The notes under the pieces were generated by a model. It saw only the letters and a list, made by a program, of their open reading frames with translations. It was not told the DNA's origin and ran no database searches. From Marinomonas agarivorans (GTDB lineage Bacteria > Pseudomonadota > Gammaproteobacteria > Pseudomonadales > Marinomonadaceae), in assembly GCA_002173415.2 (NCBI GenBank), contig NHNK02000001.1, forward strand, positions 186,001 to 250,000: a stretch of 64,000 bases of DNA. Direction: 5' to 3'. Shown here piece by piece: positions 28,105 to 38,150 of the stretch (within the stretch, counting starts at the first letter, position 1; each line of letters begins with the position of its first letter). The translations under genes were made by a program, and so were the position numbers.

Positions 28105-28848
28105 TTATGGCTGGGCGTCAATAGATTCGCCATTTACCGCTAAACTGTCGTTACCCATTAAATATAAATAGGTCGGCATAATTTGTTCTGGTGTTGCTAT
28201 TGTTGCAGGGTCTTCAGCAGGATAAGCATAGGCTCTCATATTGGTGCGAGTTGCGCCAGGGTTAATGGCATTGACTCGAATGTTAGAGGTGTTCTCAAGC
28301 TCAGCTGCCAACAACTGCATCATGGCTTCTGTCGCAAATTTAGATATTGAGTATGCTCCCCAATAGGCTTTTGCTTTACGACCCACACCTGAGGAGGTGA
28401 AAATAATTGAGCTGTTTTCAGACTGTAGCAGCATAGGGAGTAGGGCTTGTGTCAATAAAAACTGGCTTGTAACGTTTACTCTCATAACTTGCTCGAATGT
28501 ACTTGGCTCATAATTCGCCAAAGCGGTTCGGTTCCCTAAAATACCCGCGTTATGTAGAAGCCCGTCTAATCGGCCAAACTCATTTTCAATAATACTGGCC
28601 AGTTCTATATAGTCATGTTCCACTGCTCCATCAAGATTTAGTGGCACAATGGCTGCTTGAGGGTATCCATTTTTTTCAATTTCATCATAAACTAGGTCCA
28701 GCTTTTTTGTGGTTCTGCCTAGCAGAATAACGGTTGCACCATGCTTCGCATAATGTAAAGCAGCAGTTTTGCCAATACCGTCTCCAGCACCAGTCACTAA
28801 AATAATTTTGTCTTTTAATAAATCCTTTGGAGCTTGGTAACTCATCAT
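28105..28848 (-). CDS. yciK: YciK-like short-chain dehydrogenase/reductase
   Basis: A 247-residue Rossmann-fold SDR. It has the cofactor loop GAGDGIGKTAA, the NAG motif (HNAGILG) and the catalytic YxxxK (YSISK). The N-terminal APKDLLKDKIILVTGAG resembles E. coli YciK. In pseudomonads yciK follows ubiG, and the same order is seen here on the minus strand, which supports the name. The substrate is unknown. Confidence 0.85.
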   Translation of the reverse strand: MMSYQAPKDLLKDKIILVTGAGDGIGKTAALHYAKHGATVILLGRTTKKLDLVYDEIEKNGYPQAAIVPLNLDGAVEHDYIELASIIENEFGRLDGLLHNAGILGNRTALANYEPSTFEQVMRVNVTSQFLLTQALLPMLLQSENSSIIFTSSGVGRKAKAYWGAYSISKFATEAMMQLLAAELENTSNIRVNAINPGATRTNMRAYAYPAEDPATIATPEQIMPTYLYLMGNDSLAVNGESIDAQP

Positions 28849-28900
28849 CGTTTTAACCTTTCAAATATGACTTATTCTGTACCACTAATGGAGGTTGATG

Positions 28901-29602
28901 TTATGACTTTATGGTATGCATTAAATAATTAACAGAAACATCTTTTGCATTTAATTTATAAGACTTTGTTAATGGATTGTATGTCATTCCTATTAACTCC
29001 TTGGTTTCAAGCCCTGCAAGTCGTGAATAATTATTCAGCTCTGCTGGCTGGATAAATTTGCCATATTCATGTGTGCCTTTGGGGAGCATATTTAAAATGT
29101 ACTCGGCTCCGATAATGGCAAAAAGATACGACTTAGGATTGCGGTTGATGGTGGACATAAAGACATGGCCACCGGGTTTCACTAACTTAGCGCATGCTTT
29201 AATAACAGAGCTTGGGTCTGGGACATGCTCAAGCATTTCTAAACAGGTAACAACATCGTATTGCTCTGGCTCCCTAGCGGCAATTGCTTCAGCCGTTGTT
29301 TGTTCGTAATCAATGGACAACTTGCTTTCTTTAAGGTGCAGTCGCGCAACATTTAATGGTGCTTCACCCATATCAATGCCTTTTACTGTGGCGCCTCTTT
29401 GGGCCATTGCCTCAGATAAAATGCCACCGCCGCAGCCAATATCAATGACTTTTTTCCCAGCGAGAGAAACCTTGGAATCAATATAATTCGTACGCAGAGG
29501 GTTAATGTCATGTAAGGGTTTGAACTCACTTTCTTTGTCCCACCATCTATTGGCCAATGCTTCAAATTTAGCAATTTCTTCGTTGTCTACGTTGTCTGCC
29601 AT
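28901..29602 (-). CDS. ubiG: Ubiquinone biosynthesis O-methyltransferase UbiG
   Basis: A class I SAM-dependent methyltransferase of 233 residues that carries out the two O-methylations of ubiquinone synthesis. Motif I is [13 protein letters not shown]; the N-terminal [15 protein letters not shown] and the insertion region [16 protein letters not shown] are UbiG hallmarks. I prefer the ATG at 29602, which has GGAA a few bases upstream; a TTG 12 bases earlier is the alternative. It is followed by yciK, 52 bases away, and probably cotranscribed with it. Confidence 0.93.
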   Translation of the reverse strand: MADNVDNEEIAKFEALANRWWDKESEFKPLHDINPLRTNYIDSKVSLAGKKVIDIGCGGGILSEAMAQRGATVKGIDMGEAPLNVARLHLKESKLSIDYEQTTAEAIAAREPEQYDVVTCLEMLEHVPDPSSVIKACAKLVKPGGHVFMSTINRNPKSYLFAIIGAEYILNMLPKGTHEYGKFIQPAELNNYSRLAGLETKELIGMTYNPLTKSYKLNAKDVSVNYLMHTIKS

Positions 29603-30025
29603 TATGTTTTCCAATGTTCTTAAAACGATTCTTTAAGATTTTAGTTTGCTACAAAATTACTCAAGTAGATTAACTAAATTATGTGATTGTTAGTATTTTA
29701 CGAACTGTTAAATGCATTTGGTTTTTTAGTACCTTACTCAAAAAGCAGCCGGTAAACCTATTATGCCAACAGTTGGTTAAGCTCGTAAGTGTTTTGTTCA
29801 CTTAAGTATCGGATAGTTCGTTTTTTACAAAGCGGCCTTTTGTTTGAAAGGCATCCTGCTTTGACATGTTTTTAACTAAATAGAGCGTTTCAGACAGGAA
29901 GTGACGTATTTTGCTATTTGTTTGTGGGAGTTCTCAGTTAGCTTGTGTTACAATGTTGGGCTTATTAAAACAAGATATCCAGAGCATGTGTAAGGGCTCT
30001 GAAGACATAAGGAACGATTGAATCT
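29603..30025. other. Divergent region between ubiG and gyrA
   Basis: This 423-base region must carry promoters for ubiG (minus) and gyrA (plus). TACAAT at 29949-29954 is a plausible -10 for gyrA, though the -35 is poor. A small stem GCCTTT/AAAGGC lies at 29835-29852 without a T-run. No gene was seen. Confidence 0.5.
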
Positions 30026-32692
30026 ATGGGCGAATTAGCTAGAGAAATTACTCCCGTCAGTATCGAAAACGAACTCAAAAGTTCTTACCTAGATTATGCG
30101 ATGAGCGTTATTGTTGGTCGAGCTTTACCGGATGTTCGTGATGGTTTGAAACCAGTGCATCGCCGTGTTTTATTTGCGATGCATGAAGAGAAAAATGATT
30201 GGAATAAAGCCTATAAGAAGTCGGCTCGTATCGTTGGTAACGTTATAGGTAAATACCACCCTCATGGTGACACCGCAGTCTATGATGCTATCGTTCGTTT
30301 AGCTCAGCCCTTTTCTATGCGTTACACTCTTGTTGATGGGCAAGGTAACTTCGGCTCTGTTGATGGTGATAATCCAGCTGCTATGCGATATACCGAAATT
30401 CGCATGGCTAAAATCGCTCATCACTTATTAATGGATCTGGAAAAAGAAACAGTTGATTTTGTGCCGAACTACGATGGCACAGAGCAAATGCCGGATGTGT
30501 TACCAACCCGCATACCAGGTTTATTAGTTAATGGTTCCTCAGGTATTGCTGTTGGTATGGCGACCAACATTCCTCCCCATAATTTGTCAGAAGTCATTGA
30601 TGGTAGTTTGGCTGTTATTGATAACGCGGATATTTCAATCGATGAATTAATGGAATATATCCCAGGTCCTGATTTTCCCACAGCAGGCTTTATTAATGGT
30701 CGAGCAGGCATTGTTGATGCATATAAAACTGGGCGCGGTAAAATTTATATGCGAGCGCGTCATCATGTTGAATCGTTAGAGAAAGGCAATCGTGAAGCAA
30801 TCGTTTTTACAGAAATTCCTTACATGCTCAACAAAGCTCGGGTTATTGAAAAAATAGCTGAGTTGGTAAAAGAGAAAAAACTTGAAGGTATTACTGAGTT
30901 ACGTGATGAGTCAGACAAAGATGGAATGCGCATTGTTATTGAGCTTCGTCGCGGTGAAAATGCAGAAGTTGTTGTAAACAACTTGTTTAGTCAAACACAA
31001 TTGCAAACCGTATTTGGTATAAATATGGTGGCGTTAGTGGATGGCCGACCTCAGCTACTTAACCTGAAGCAAGTACTTGAGTGTTTCATCAAACATCGCC
31101 GTGAAGTCGTTACCCGCCGCACTATTTATGAATTGCGTAAAGCTCGCGAAAGAGGGCATGTTCTTGAGGGTCTTGCTGTTGCTTTAGCAAACATAGACCG
31201 AGTTATCGAGCTTATTCGTAACTCTCCAACTTCTGCAGAAGCAAAAGAAAAACTGATCTCCACTAGCTGGGAAACAGGCGAAGTTATGGCGATGCTAGAG
31301 CGTGCTGGAACAGATGCTTGTCGTCCAGATGATCTAGCAGAAGAGTTCGGTTTTCGAGATGGAAACTATCATTTATCGCCAGTTCAGGCTCAAGCCATTC
31401 TTGATTTGCGTTTGCATCGCTTAACAGGTCTAGAACACGAAAAACTCCAAAATGAATACAAAGAGTTGATAGACTTGATTGCCGAACTATTGCATATCTT
31501 ATCTTCTCCAGAGCGTTTAATGGAAGTAATTCGAGAAGAGTTGGTTGGCGTTAAAGAGCAGTTTGGTGATGTTCGTCGTACCGAAATTCTTACTTCCCGC
31601 AAAGACCTTACAATTGCCGATTTGATCGATGAAGCGCCTATGGTTGTTACTATCTCCAACACAGGGTATGCGAAATCTCAGCCGCTAGAAGAGTATCAAG
31701 CTCAGCGTCGTGGTGGGCGAGGCAAATCGTCTGCGAGTATGAAAGAAGAAGATCATATTGAACATCTGTTGGTAACAAGTAGTCACGATACCATAATGTT
31801 GTTCAGTAATTTTGGTAAGGTTTATTGGTTGCGAGTCTTTGAAATCCCTGTTGCCAGCCGTAGCGCCAAAGGTCGACCGATTGTTAATCTATTGCCATTG
31901 AGTGAAGGGGAGTCCATCTCTGCACTATTACCATTGGTTACACCAGAGAAAAATGAAGATGAAGAAGTTGATGACGAGTTAACTCAAGAGTCTAGTAATT
32001 ATATTTTCATGGCAACAGCTAATGGCACAGTTAAGAAAACGGCTATGGAACACTTTGCCCGCCCTCGTTCTACAGGGCTGATTGCCTTAAGTTTAGATGA
32101 GAGCGATGAATTGGTTGGCGTTGCTGTTACGAATGGCAATAATGACATTATGTTGGTTTCAAGTTCTGGTAAAACCATTCGCTTTAAAGAGTCAGATGTC
32201 CGAGCAATGGGGCGAACTGCTGCAGGAGTTAGAGGGATTCGACTACTGGACGATGCGAAAGTTGTATCACTAATTGTGCCAGAGGAGAATACTAGCATTC
32301 TAACCGCTTGCTTAAATGGATTTGGTAAACGAACAGCGATTGATGATTTCCCTGTTTATGGTCGTGGTGGTCAGGGTGTTATTGGTATCCAAGTCTCTGA
32401 AAGAAATGGTCCTGTTGTTGGTGCTGTTCAAGTAGAAGACACAGATGAGATCATCCTTATTACTGATCAAGGTACATTAGTGCGAACTCGAGTTGAAGAG
32501 GTAACGTGTCAAGGGCGTAATACACAGGGAGTTACCTTAATTCGCTTAACAAACGATGAGCATCTTGTTGGCGTTGAACGAGTAATCGAAGAGGATGAGG
32601 AGGGGCTCATTGAACAAGATGAAGAAGGACTCATTGAGCAGGAAGAGTTAGAAGTGACTCCAGATAGCGATGATTCAAATAGCGAAGAATAA
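30026..32692 (+). CDS. gyrA: DNA gyrase subunit A
   Basis: An 888-residue type IIA topoisomerase subunit that introduces negative supercoils with GyrB. The quinolone-resistance region reads [19 protein letters not shown], with threonine at the E. coli Ser83 position (the wild-type state in Pseudomonas) and Asp87 kept. The catalytic tyrosine lies in AAMRYTEIR. The GyrA box QRRGGRGK is present at the start of the C-terminal DNA-wrapping domain. The extreme C-terminus is an acidic tail that includes an eight-residue duplication (DEEGLIEQ twice). A strong terminator follows, so serC probably has its own promoter or depends on readthrough. Confidence 0.97.
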   Translation: MGELAREITPVSIENELKSSYLDYAMSVIVGRALPDVRDGLKPVHRRVLFAMHEEKNDWNKAYKKSARIVGNVIGKYHPHGDTAVYDAIVRLAQPFSMRYTLVDGQGNFGSVDGDNPAAMRYTEIRMAKIAHHLLMDLEKETVDFVPNYDGTEQMPDVLPTRIPGLLVNGSSGIAVGMATNIPPHNLSEVIDGSLAVIDNADISIDELMEYIPGPDFPTAGFINGRAGIVDAYKTGRGKIYMRARHHVESLEKGNREAIVFTEIPYMLNKARVIEKIAELVKEKKLEGITELRDESDKDGMRIVIELRRGENAEVVVNNLFSQTQLQTVFGINMVALVDGRPQLLNLKQVLECFIKHRREVVTRRTIYELRKARERGHVLEGLAVALANIDRVIELIRNSPTSAEAKEKLISTSWETGEVMAMLERAGTDACRPDDLAEEFGFRDGNYHLSPVQAQAILDLRLHRLTGLEHEKLQNEYKELIDLIAELLHILSSPERLMEVIREELVGVKEQFGDVRRTEILTSRKDLTIADLIDEAPMVVTISNTGYAKSQPLEEYQAQRRGGRGKSSASMKEEDHIEHLLVTSSHDTIMLFSNFGKVYWLRVFEIPVASRSAKGRPIVNLLPLSEGESISALLPLVTPEKNEDEEVDDELTQESSNYIFMATANGTVKKTAMEHFARPRSTGLIALSLDESDELVGVAVTNGNNDIMLVSSSGKTIRFKESDVRAMGRTAAGVRGIRLLDDAKVVSLIVPEENTSILTACLNGFGKRTAIDDFPVYGRGGQGVIGIQVSERNGPVVGAVQVEDTDEIILITDQGTLVRTRVEEVTCQGRNTQGVTLIRLTNDEHLVGVERVIEEDEEGLIEQDEEGLIEQEELEVTPDSDDSNSEE
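32594..32641 (+). repeat. 24-base in-frame duplication in the gyrA acidic tail
   Basis: Units 32594-32617 and 32618-32641 both encode DEEGLIEQ. They differ at only a few silent positions, so the duplication is not brand new. Confidence 0.85.
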
Positions 32693-32706
32693 ATAGAGTA
32701 AGTGTT

Positions 32707-32753
32707 AAGCATGGTGCTTGCTCACTCTTTGAGTGAAAAGCACCATGCTTTTT
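32707..32753 (+). terminator. Terminator between gyrA and serC
   Basis: AAGCATGGTGCTT (32707-32719) pairs perfectly with AAGCACCATGCTT (32738-32750). An inner stem CACTC/GAGTG extends it, and T5 follows the stem (last two stem bases plus three). Confidence 0.85.
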
Positions 32754-32783
32754 AATTGGTTAATAGATAAGGTGTTTTGCTCA

Positions 32784-33866
32784 ATGGCTCGTGTTTATAA
32801 CTTTAGTTCTGGTCCTGCGGCGTTACCTGAAGAAGTGCTAAAAAAGGCACAGCGTGAAATGTTGGACTGGCAAGGCGTTGGCATGTCGGTAATGGAAATG
32901 AGTCATCGGAGTAAAGAGTTTACCTCCATTCTTGATTCGGCCAAACAGCGCGTTAAAAATCTGTTAAAGGTGCCCGATAATTACGAGATTTTATTTGTGC
33001 AAGGCGGTGCTTCAACACTGTTTGCGCAAATTCCAGCTAATTTGGCTTATGGATTTGAAACGGTTTCTTACCTTGACACAGGAGTATGGTCAAGCAAGGC
33101 AATAAAAGAAGCTGCCAAATATGCCAAAGTCAATGTGGTTGCGTCTTCCAAAGCGCAAAACTATACAACGGTTCCTGATTTATCCGAATGGCAGATCGAC
33201 CCTAATTCCGCTTATCTACATATAGTTCAAAATGAAACCATAGGTGGTGTAGAGTTTGATTTTTTACCTGAGACAGACTTGCCTATAGTGGCTGATTTGT
33301 CTTCAACTATTTTGTCTAGAGAAATTGATATTAGTCGATACGCTCTTATCTATGCTGGCGCGCAAAAAAATATTGGTCCAGTTGGTAGCGTGCTAGTGAT
33401 TATTCGCAAGGATATGTTAGAGCGAAGCCAAGATAGCTTGCCATCCGTATGGAACTTTAAACAGTTAGCTTTGAACAATTCAATGATAAATACCCCTCCA
33501 ACTTATAGTATTTATCTAGCTAATTTGGTGCTTGAGTGGCTGGATGAACAGGGCGGAGTTTCAGAAATCGAAAAAGTGAATGTTGAAAAAGCAAGGCGTT
33601 TGTACCAAAAATTGGACTCTAGTCGTTTGTACTCTAATCCAATTGACCCTGCGTACCGTTCTAGAATGAATGTGCCTTTTATTTTGCAAGATGAATCTTT
33701 AAATAGTGAATTTCTAGTAGAGGCTGAAAATGCAGGCTTAAAAACACTGGCTGGGCACCGTACAGTCGGGGGTATGAGGGCAAGTATTTATAATGCAATG
33801 CCTTTGGCTGGTGTTGATGCTTTGATTGAATTTATGTCGGCATTTGAAAAAAAACACGGATATTAA
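32784..33866 (+). CDS. serC: Phosphoserine aminotransferase SerC
   Basis: A 360-residue PLP-dependent transaminase of serine synthesis (and of pyridoxine synthesis through 4-phosphohydroxythreonine). The start is the ATG at 32784, giving MARVYNFSSGPAALPEEVL, the standard N-terminus; the frame extends 17 codons upstream but that part lies inside the terminator hairpin. The PLP lysine is in AGAQKNIGPVG. It is the first gene of the aromatic/serine series serC-pheA-tyrA/aroA-cmk-rpsA, as in Pseudomonas. Confidence 0.95.
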   Translation: MARVYNFSSGPAALPEEVLKKAQREMLDWQGVGMSVMEMSHRSKEFTSILDSAKQRVKNLLKVPDNYEILFVQGGASTLFAQIPANLAYGFETVSYLDTGVWSSKAIKEAAKYAKVNVVASSKAQNYTTVPDLSEWQIDPNSAYLHIVQNETIGGVEFDFLPETDLPIVADLSSTILSREIDISRYALIYAGAQKNIGPVGSVLVIIRKDMLERSQDSLPSVWNFKQLALNNSMINTPPTYSIYLANLVLEWLDEQGGVSEIEKVNVEKARRLYQKLDSSRLYSNPIDPAYRSRMNVPFILQDESLNSEFLVEAENAGLKTLAGHRTVGGMRASIYNAMPLAGVDALIEFMSAFEKKHGY

Positions 33867-33905
33867 ATTTATTTTTTACATTTAATTCAATGAGTTGGAG
33901 TGACA

Positions 33906-35024
33906 GTGACCTCGCCAGATAAAAATGTACCAAATACATTACCTTTACTAAGGCAGCGCATCGATGCCATTGATATCGAGTTGCAAAAGCTTATTAATGA
34001 AAGAGCAAGATGTGCACAAAAAGTAGCCGAAGTGAAGCTGGCTGAGCAAGGTGAAGAGGGCGTTGTTTTTTATCGTCCAGAAAGAGAGGCCCAAGTATTA
34101 AGGGCGGTCATGGAGCGCAATGAAGGCCCTTTGCAAAGTGAAGAGATGGCAGGAATATTTCGTCAAATCATGTCCTCCTGCCTTGCGCTTGAAAAGCCGA
34201 TGAGAATTGCGTTTCTCGGCCCAGAAGGCACATTTACTCAGCAAGCTTCTATAAAACACTTTGGGCGTTCTATTATTAGTGCGCCAATGGTCGCGATTGA
34301 TGAGGTTTTTCGTGAGGTTGAATCTGGTGCAGCCAATTATGGTGTTGTGCCAGTTGAAAACTCAACCGAAGGTGTCGTAAACCATACGCTAGATAGTTTT
34401 AGAGAATCATCTCTGAAAATATGTGGTGAAGTAGAGCAGAGGATACACCATCATTTGCTGGTTGCTGATGGTGTTGATAGAGAAAGTATTACCCATATTT
34501 ATTCTCACCAGCAGTCTTTAGCTCAGTGCCGTTCATGGTTGGATCGTTATTGGCCGAACGTTGAAAGAGTTGCTGTTAGCTCTAATGCGGAAGCTGCAAA
34601 AATTGTGGCGCAAGCGCAAGGTAATAGCGGTTTTGCAGCTATTGCGGGTGATATTGCTTGTGACTTATACGGTTTAACAAAATGCGCAGAAAATATAGAA
34701 GATCACCCTGATAATACTACGCGCTTTTTAATTATTGGTACGCAAAATATACCAAGAAGTGGGAAAGATAAAACATCATTATTAATCAGTGCGAAAAATG
34801 AAGCGGGTACACTGTATAAACTCTTAGAGCCTTTTCAAGAGTATGGTGTCAGTATGACACGCCTAGAAACTCGCCCATCTTTAGTTAGCCGATGGGGTTA
34901 TATTTTTTATATTGATTTTGAAGGGCATGCAGAGGATAACGCAGCGAAAAAAGTTATTAATGCATTAATGGAAAGAGCATCTGAAGTGAAAATTTTAGGC
35001 TCTTACCCCATTGCTGTTTTGTAA
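33906..35024 (+). CDS. pheA: Bifunctional chorismate mutase / prephenate dehydratase PheA
   Basis: About 372 residues in three parts: an AroQ-type chorismate mutase (residues 1-90, LRQRIDAIDIELQKLINERA), prephenate dehydratase (FLGPEGTFTQQA; VPVENSTEGVVNHTLD; TTRFLIIG) and a C-terminal ACT domain for phenylalanine feedback (LETRPSLVSRWGY). It makes phenylpyruvate. I prefer the GTG at 33906, because TGGAG sits 5 bases before it; a GTG at 33900 overlaps that site. The Pseudomonas order has hisC after pheA; here pheA is followed directly by the tyrA fusion. Confidence 0.95.
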   Translation: MTSPDKNVPNTLPLLRQRIDAIDIELQKLINERARCAQKVAEVKLAEQGEEGVVFYRPEREAQVLRAVMERNEGPLQSEEMAGIFRQIMSSCLALEKPMRIAFLGPEGTFTQQASIKHFGRSIISAPMVAIDEVFREVESGAANYGVVPVENSTEGVVNHTLDSFRESSLKICGEVEQRIHHHLLVADGVDRESITHIYSHQQSLAQCRSWLDRYWPNVERVAVSSNAEAAKIVAQAQGNSGFAAIAGDIACDLYGLTKCAENIEDHPDNTTRFLIIGTQNIPRSGKDKTSLLISAKNEAGTLYKLLEPFQEYGVSMTRLETRPSLVSRWGYIFYIDFEGHAEDNAAKKVINALMERASEVKILGSYPIAVL

Positions 35025-35088
35025 GTTGGATTGTTTAAGAAGCAAATAACATTGTGCGATTAACCTATGCGTACAAATAGGAATAGAG

Positions 35089-37311
35089 TTGATAGATCTT
35101 AGCAAGAATAAAAAAAGTTTTGGTAATGTACTTGTCATTGGTCTGGGGATGATAGGCGGCTCTTTTGCTAAAGCGTTAAAAGATCGTAACCTTGCAAGTT
35201 TGTATGGCATTGATCGTCGCCAAGATGAATTGACTTTAGGTGTGGCAACAGGTGTTATTGATGTCGCAGCCGAACTGGCAGAAAGTACAATAAAAAATAT
35301 GGATATTATACTCCTAGCCACGCCTGTCCGAGCGATGGAATCTGTCTTACTAGAGTTAAAGCCTTTTTTGTCTCCACATACTTTGGTAACAGATGTGGGA
35401 TCAACAAAAAGCAGTGTTATTAATGCGGCAAAGGCTGTTTTTGGTTTTGTGCCGCCGAATTTTATCCCAGGTCATCCAATTGCCGGTGCAGAAAAAAGTG
35501 GTGTTCTTGCTGCGAACAGTAACCTTTTTGAAAAGCATAAAGTGATTCTTACCCCTCAAGCAGATAGTGACCCTGTACTGCTAAATACATTGCATGAACT
35601 TTGGTCATCCATTGGAGCAGAAGTGCTAAGTATGGATGTCGAGCATCATGATGCCGTCTTAGCTAATTCAAGTCATCTCCCTCACTTATTGGCTTATACA
35701 CTGGTTGATGCACTTGCTAATGACAAACTTAATCAAGATGTTTTCCGCTTTGCAGCTGGTGGTTTTAGAGATTTTACTCGTATCGCCTCCAGCGATCCCA
35801 CAATGTGGCGTGATGTTTTTTTAGCGAATAAAGGTGCTGTTCTAGGCTCACTTGATAATTTTATTCACCACTTGCAAGTCATAAGGGGTTTTGTTGATCA
35901 AGAAAATGGTCCGGCTATGTTTGGTGTTTTTTCCAGGGCAAAATCCGCGAGAGACCATTTCCTACGGTTACAAAAAAAACCAGATTCTTTACAGTCAAAT
36001 AAAATCACTTCAATTACAGTGCAGCCGGCTAATGTTGTTAGAGGGGAGATGGTGCTTGCTGGGGGGGCATCGTTAACTCAAAAACTTATTTTTTTGGCTG
36101 TATTAGTAAAGGGTGTTAGTGAACTACGTAACATAGATGGTAGTGAAAGCACACAAGTAACATTGCAAGCACTACGTGATATGGGGGTGGTGATTGAAAA
36201 TTTGTCACGGGGGCATATACGAATTCATGGTGTAGGACCGCAAGGATTGAAGGCCCCTATCGCGCCTATTGATGTTCATTGCTCTACGTTGAGTTTATAT
36301 GCGTTATTACCAATTTTAATGGGGCAAAAATTTTCAACAACGTTAACAGCGAGTGGATTGTTGCAGCAGCCATTTACAGAGTTGGTTGCTTTGATGAAAA
36401 TGTTTAACGGGAGTTTTGAAACGGCCCAAGCTGATTGTTTGCCTTTTGTGATAACACCTTTACGTCACCATTCTAACAAACAGATTGTGCAGCTTAATCT
36501 TGCTTGTATTGCTAAAGATTTGCATTTGTCAGTTTTGCTTGCCTGCATAATGAGTTCGCAAGATGTTATTGCTGAAATAAATGATTCGGCTGATGATATG
36601 GCATATTTCTTGAAGGACTTTGTCAGAGACGACATGCTGTTTAAAGAGCAAGGTAAAATGTACTTTTCAGGTGAGAGGAACCTCCATCCTGTTAATGTCG
36701 GTTTGCCGAGTGACACAGTAAAATCAGCGTGGTTGGTATTGTTGGCGACGATTCTTCCCGGTTCTAATGTTAGGTTGCAAGAGGTGCTGTTTGATTTGAA
36801 AAACAAACGTTACCTAAGCCGTTTATCGGCTACTGGCGCCAGTATAGAAGTAGGTGAGGCGAAGTCAGATTTTATCCGCAACCTTACTGTTAGTTTTGCA
36901 CCACTAAATGGCTTTACTGTCCCCAAAGAAGAATTGCTGCACTTTGAAGATACACTGTTATTTTTGTGTGTGGCTGCTGTTTATGCGCAAGGGGTTAGTT
37001 GTTTTGAAGGGATTTCATCTCTGCCTTATGTTTTACAAGATCAACTTTCGGTGTTGCTTGAAGCGTTAGAAAAACAAGGCATTCACGTCAAGCGTCAACA
37101 TGATGTGTTAGAAATTGAAGGTGGGATTCCTGATGGCGGGGAATTGGATTGTTGTGGCGACTATGTGCTGGGGCTATCTATGATTGCTTTGGGTGTTAGA
37201 GCTCGTAAGTCGCTTGTTGTGCGTGATTGCCAGGGTATATTTAAAGAATTTGAAGGTTTTGAAGCGGCTGTGGAGCAAATAGGTTTTCACTGTAATATTG
37301 CTTCACAATAA
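35089..37311 (+). CDS. tyrA: TyrA prephenate dehydrogenase fused to a degenerate AroA (EPSP synthase-like) domain
   Basis: A 740-residue protein with the layout of pseudomonad TyrA-AroA fusions. The TyrA part (1 to about 290) looks active: NAD loop GLGMIGGSF and catalytic H129 in PGHPIAGAEKSG. The AroA part (about 310-740) still aligns (TLQALRDMGVVIE; HGVGPQGLKAP), but the substrate motifs are gone. The GDKSISHR position reads GGASLTQKL, the GNSGTSMR loop reads VHCSTLSLY, the KRPM motif reads QQPF, the KESDR motif reads YVLQDQ and the GDHR motif reads GDYV. It is therefore predicted to lack EPSP synthase activity. TTG start at 35089 with AGGA 6 bases upstream. A functional aroA must exist elsewhere if the organism makes aromatic amino acids. 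Confidence 0.88.
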   Translation: MIDLSKNKKSFGNVLVIGLGMIGGSFAKALKDRNLASLYGIDRRQDELTLGVATGVIDVAAELAESTIKNMDIILLATPVRAMESVLLELKPFLSPHTLVTDVGSTKSSVINAAKAVFGFVPPNFIPGHPIAGAEKSGVLAANSNLFEKHKVILTPQADSDPVLLNTLHELWSSIGAEVLSMDVEHHDAVLANSSHLPHLLAYTLVDALANDKLNQDVFRFAAGGFRDFTRIASSDPTMWRDVFLANKGAVLGSLDNFIHHLQVIRGFVDQENGPAMFGVFSRAKSARDHFLRLQKKPDSLQSNKITSITVQPANVVRGEMVLAGGASLTQKLIFLAVLVKGVSELRNIDGSESTQVTLQALRDMGVVIENLSRGHIRIHGVGPQGLKAPIAPIDVHCSTLSLYALLPILMGQKFSTTLTASGLLQQPFTELVALMKMFNGSFETAQADCLPFVITPLRHHSNKQIVQLNLACIAKDLHLSVLLACIMSSQDVIAEINDSADDMAYFLKDFVRDDMLFKEQGKMYFSGERNLHPVNVGLPSDTVKSAWLVLLATILPGSNVRLQEVLFDLKNKRYLSRLSATGASIEVGEAKSDFIRNLTVSFAPLNGFTVPKEELLHFEDTLLFLCVAAVYAQGVSCFEGISSLPYVLQDQLSVLLEALEKQGIHVKRQHDVLEIEGGIPDGGELDCCGDYVLGLSMIALGVRARKSLVVRDCQGIFKEFEGFEAAVEQIGFHCNIASQ

Positions 37312-37323
37312 AGAGGAAACAGT

Positions 37324-38007
37324 ATGATAAACAAGGCTCCTGTCATAACGATAGATGGTCCAAGTGGTGCTGGAAAAGGTACGGTTAGTAAAATTATTGC
37401 TGAAAAGTTAGATTGGTATTTTTTAGATAGTGGTGCCTTATATCGTCTTTTAGCTCTTGCTGTTTCTCATCATGGAATGAAAATGGATGATGCAGAAACA
37501 TTAAAAGTGTTAGCAGAACATTTAGATGTGCAATTTAAACAAGGTGAGAGCAAAGACACGGAAATAATACTAGAGGGAGAAGTTGTTACCCAAGCGATTC
37601 GAACTGAAGAGGTTGGAAATAATGCTTCAAAACTTGCCGCTATTCCGGCGGTTCGTGAAGGGTTGCTATTACGTCAACAAGCCTTTGCGCAAGAGCCAGG
37701 CTTAGTAGCGGATGGGCGAGATATGGGGACAGTTGTTTTCCCTGATGCAGAGATTAAAGTGTTTTTAACAGCAAGCCCTGAAGAGCGAGCTCGACGTCGT
37801 GTCGAGCAATTGAAAGCAAAAGGTGAAAGTGTTAATATTGATGAATTAATTGAAACAATTAAGGAAAGAGATGAGCGAGATGCAAATCGTGCAATCTCTC
37901 CGCTAGTACCTGCAGTAGGTGCTATAATTGTGGATAGTACGACAAAGTCTATTGAGCAGGTAGTTGATATGATTCTTTGTGAACTAACAAAGAAGGGTAT
38001 TAGCTAA
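37324..38007 (+). CDS. cmk: Cytidylate kinase
   Basis: A 227-residue (d)CMP kinase. The P-loop GPSGAGKGT, the CMP-binding [11 protein letters not shown] and the lid-region arginines ([13 protein letters not shown]) are visible. It lies 12 bases after the tyrA/aroA gene and before rpsA, the usual position. Confidence 0.95.
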   Translation: MINKAPVITIDGPSGAGKGTVSKIIAEKLDWYFLDSGALYRLLALAVSHHGMKMDDAETLKVLAEHLDVQFKQGESKDTEIILEGEVVTQAIRTEEVGNNASKLAAIPAVREGLLLRQQAFAQEPGLVADGRDMGTVVFPDAEIKVFLTASPEERARRRVEQLKAKGESVNIDELIETIKERDERDANRAISPLVPAVGAIIVDSTTKSIEQVVDMILCELTKKGIS

Positions 38008-38040
38008 TCTGTTTTTTCTGCGTCTAAACAAAATTGAAAA

Positions 38041-38150
38041 CTAGAGATGGAGGCCAGTAAAATCTATCTCGCTTTTTATAAAATTGACCCGTATTTACTG
38101 GCAGTACGGCTGAAGTATGATTTTCATACTGACCTTGAATAGGATATATA
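38041..38150 (+). promoter_or_regulatory. rpsA leader with three hairpins
   Basis: Three successive stems precede rpsA: GAGATGGA/TCTATCTC (38044-38070, one mismatch), CCGTA/TACGG (38089-38109) and AGTATGA/TCATACT (38114-38130). Only a weak AGGA then precedes the ATG. This resembles the three-hairpin leader by which S1 represses its own translation in enterobacteria; the function here is inferred. Confidence 0.5.

Noticed and set aside
32733-32783. Upstream GTG start for serC
   Set aside because: It lies within the gyrA terminator hairpin and adds residues absent from SerC proteins.
36465-36806. Long minus-strand frame inside the tyrA/aroA gene
   Set aside because: It overlaps a well supported gene, shows no recognisable domain and has no ribosome site; it is a shadow frame.
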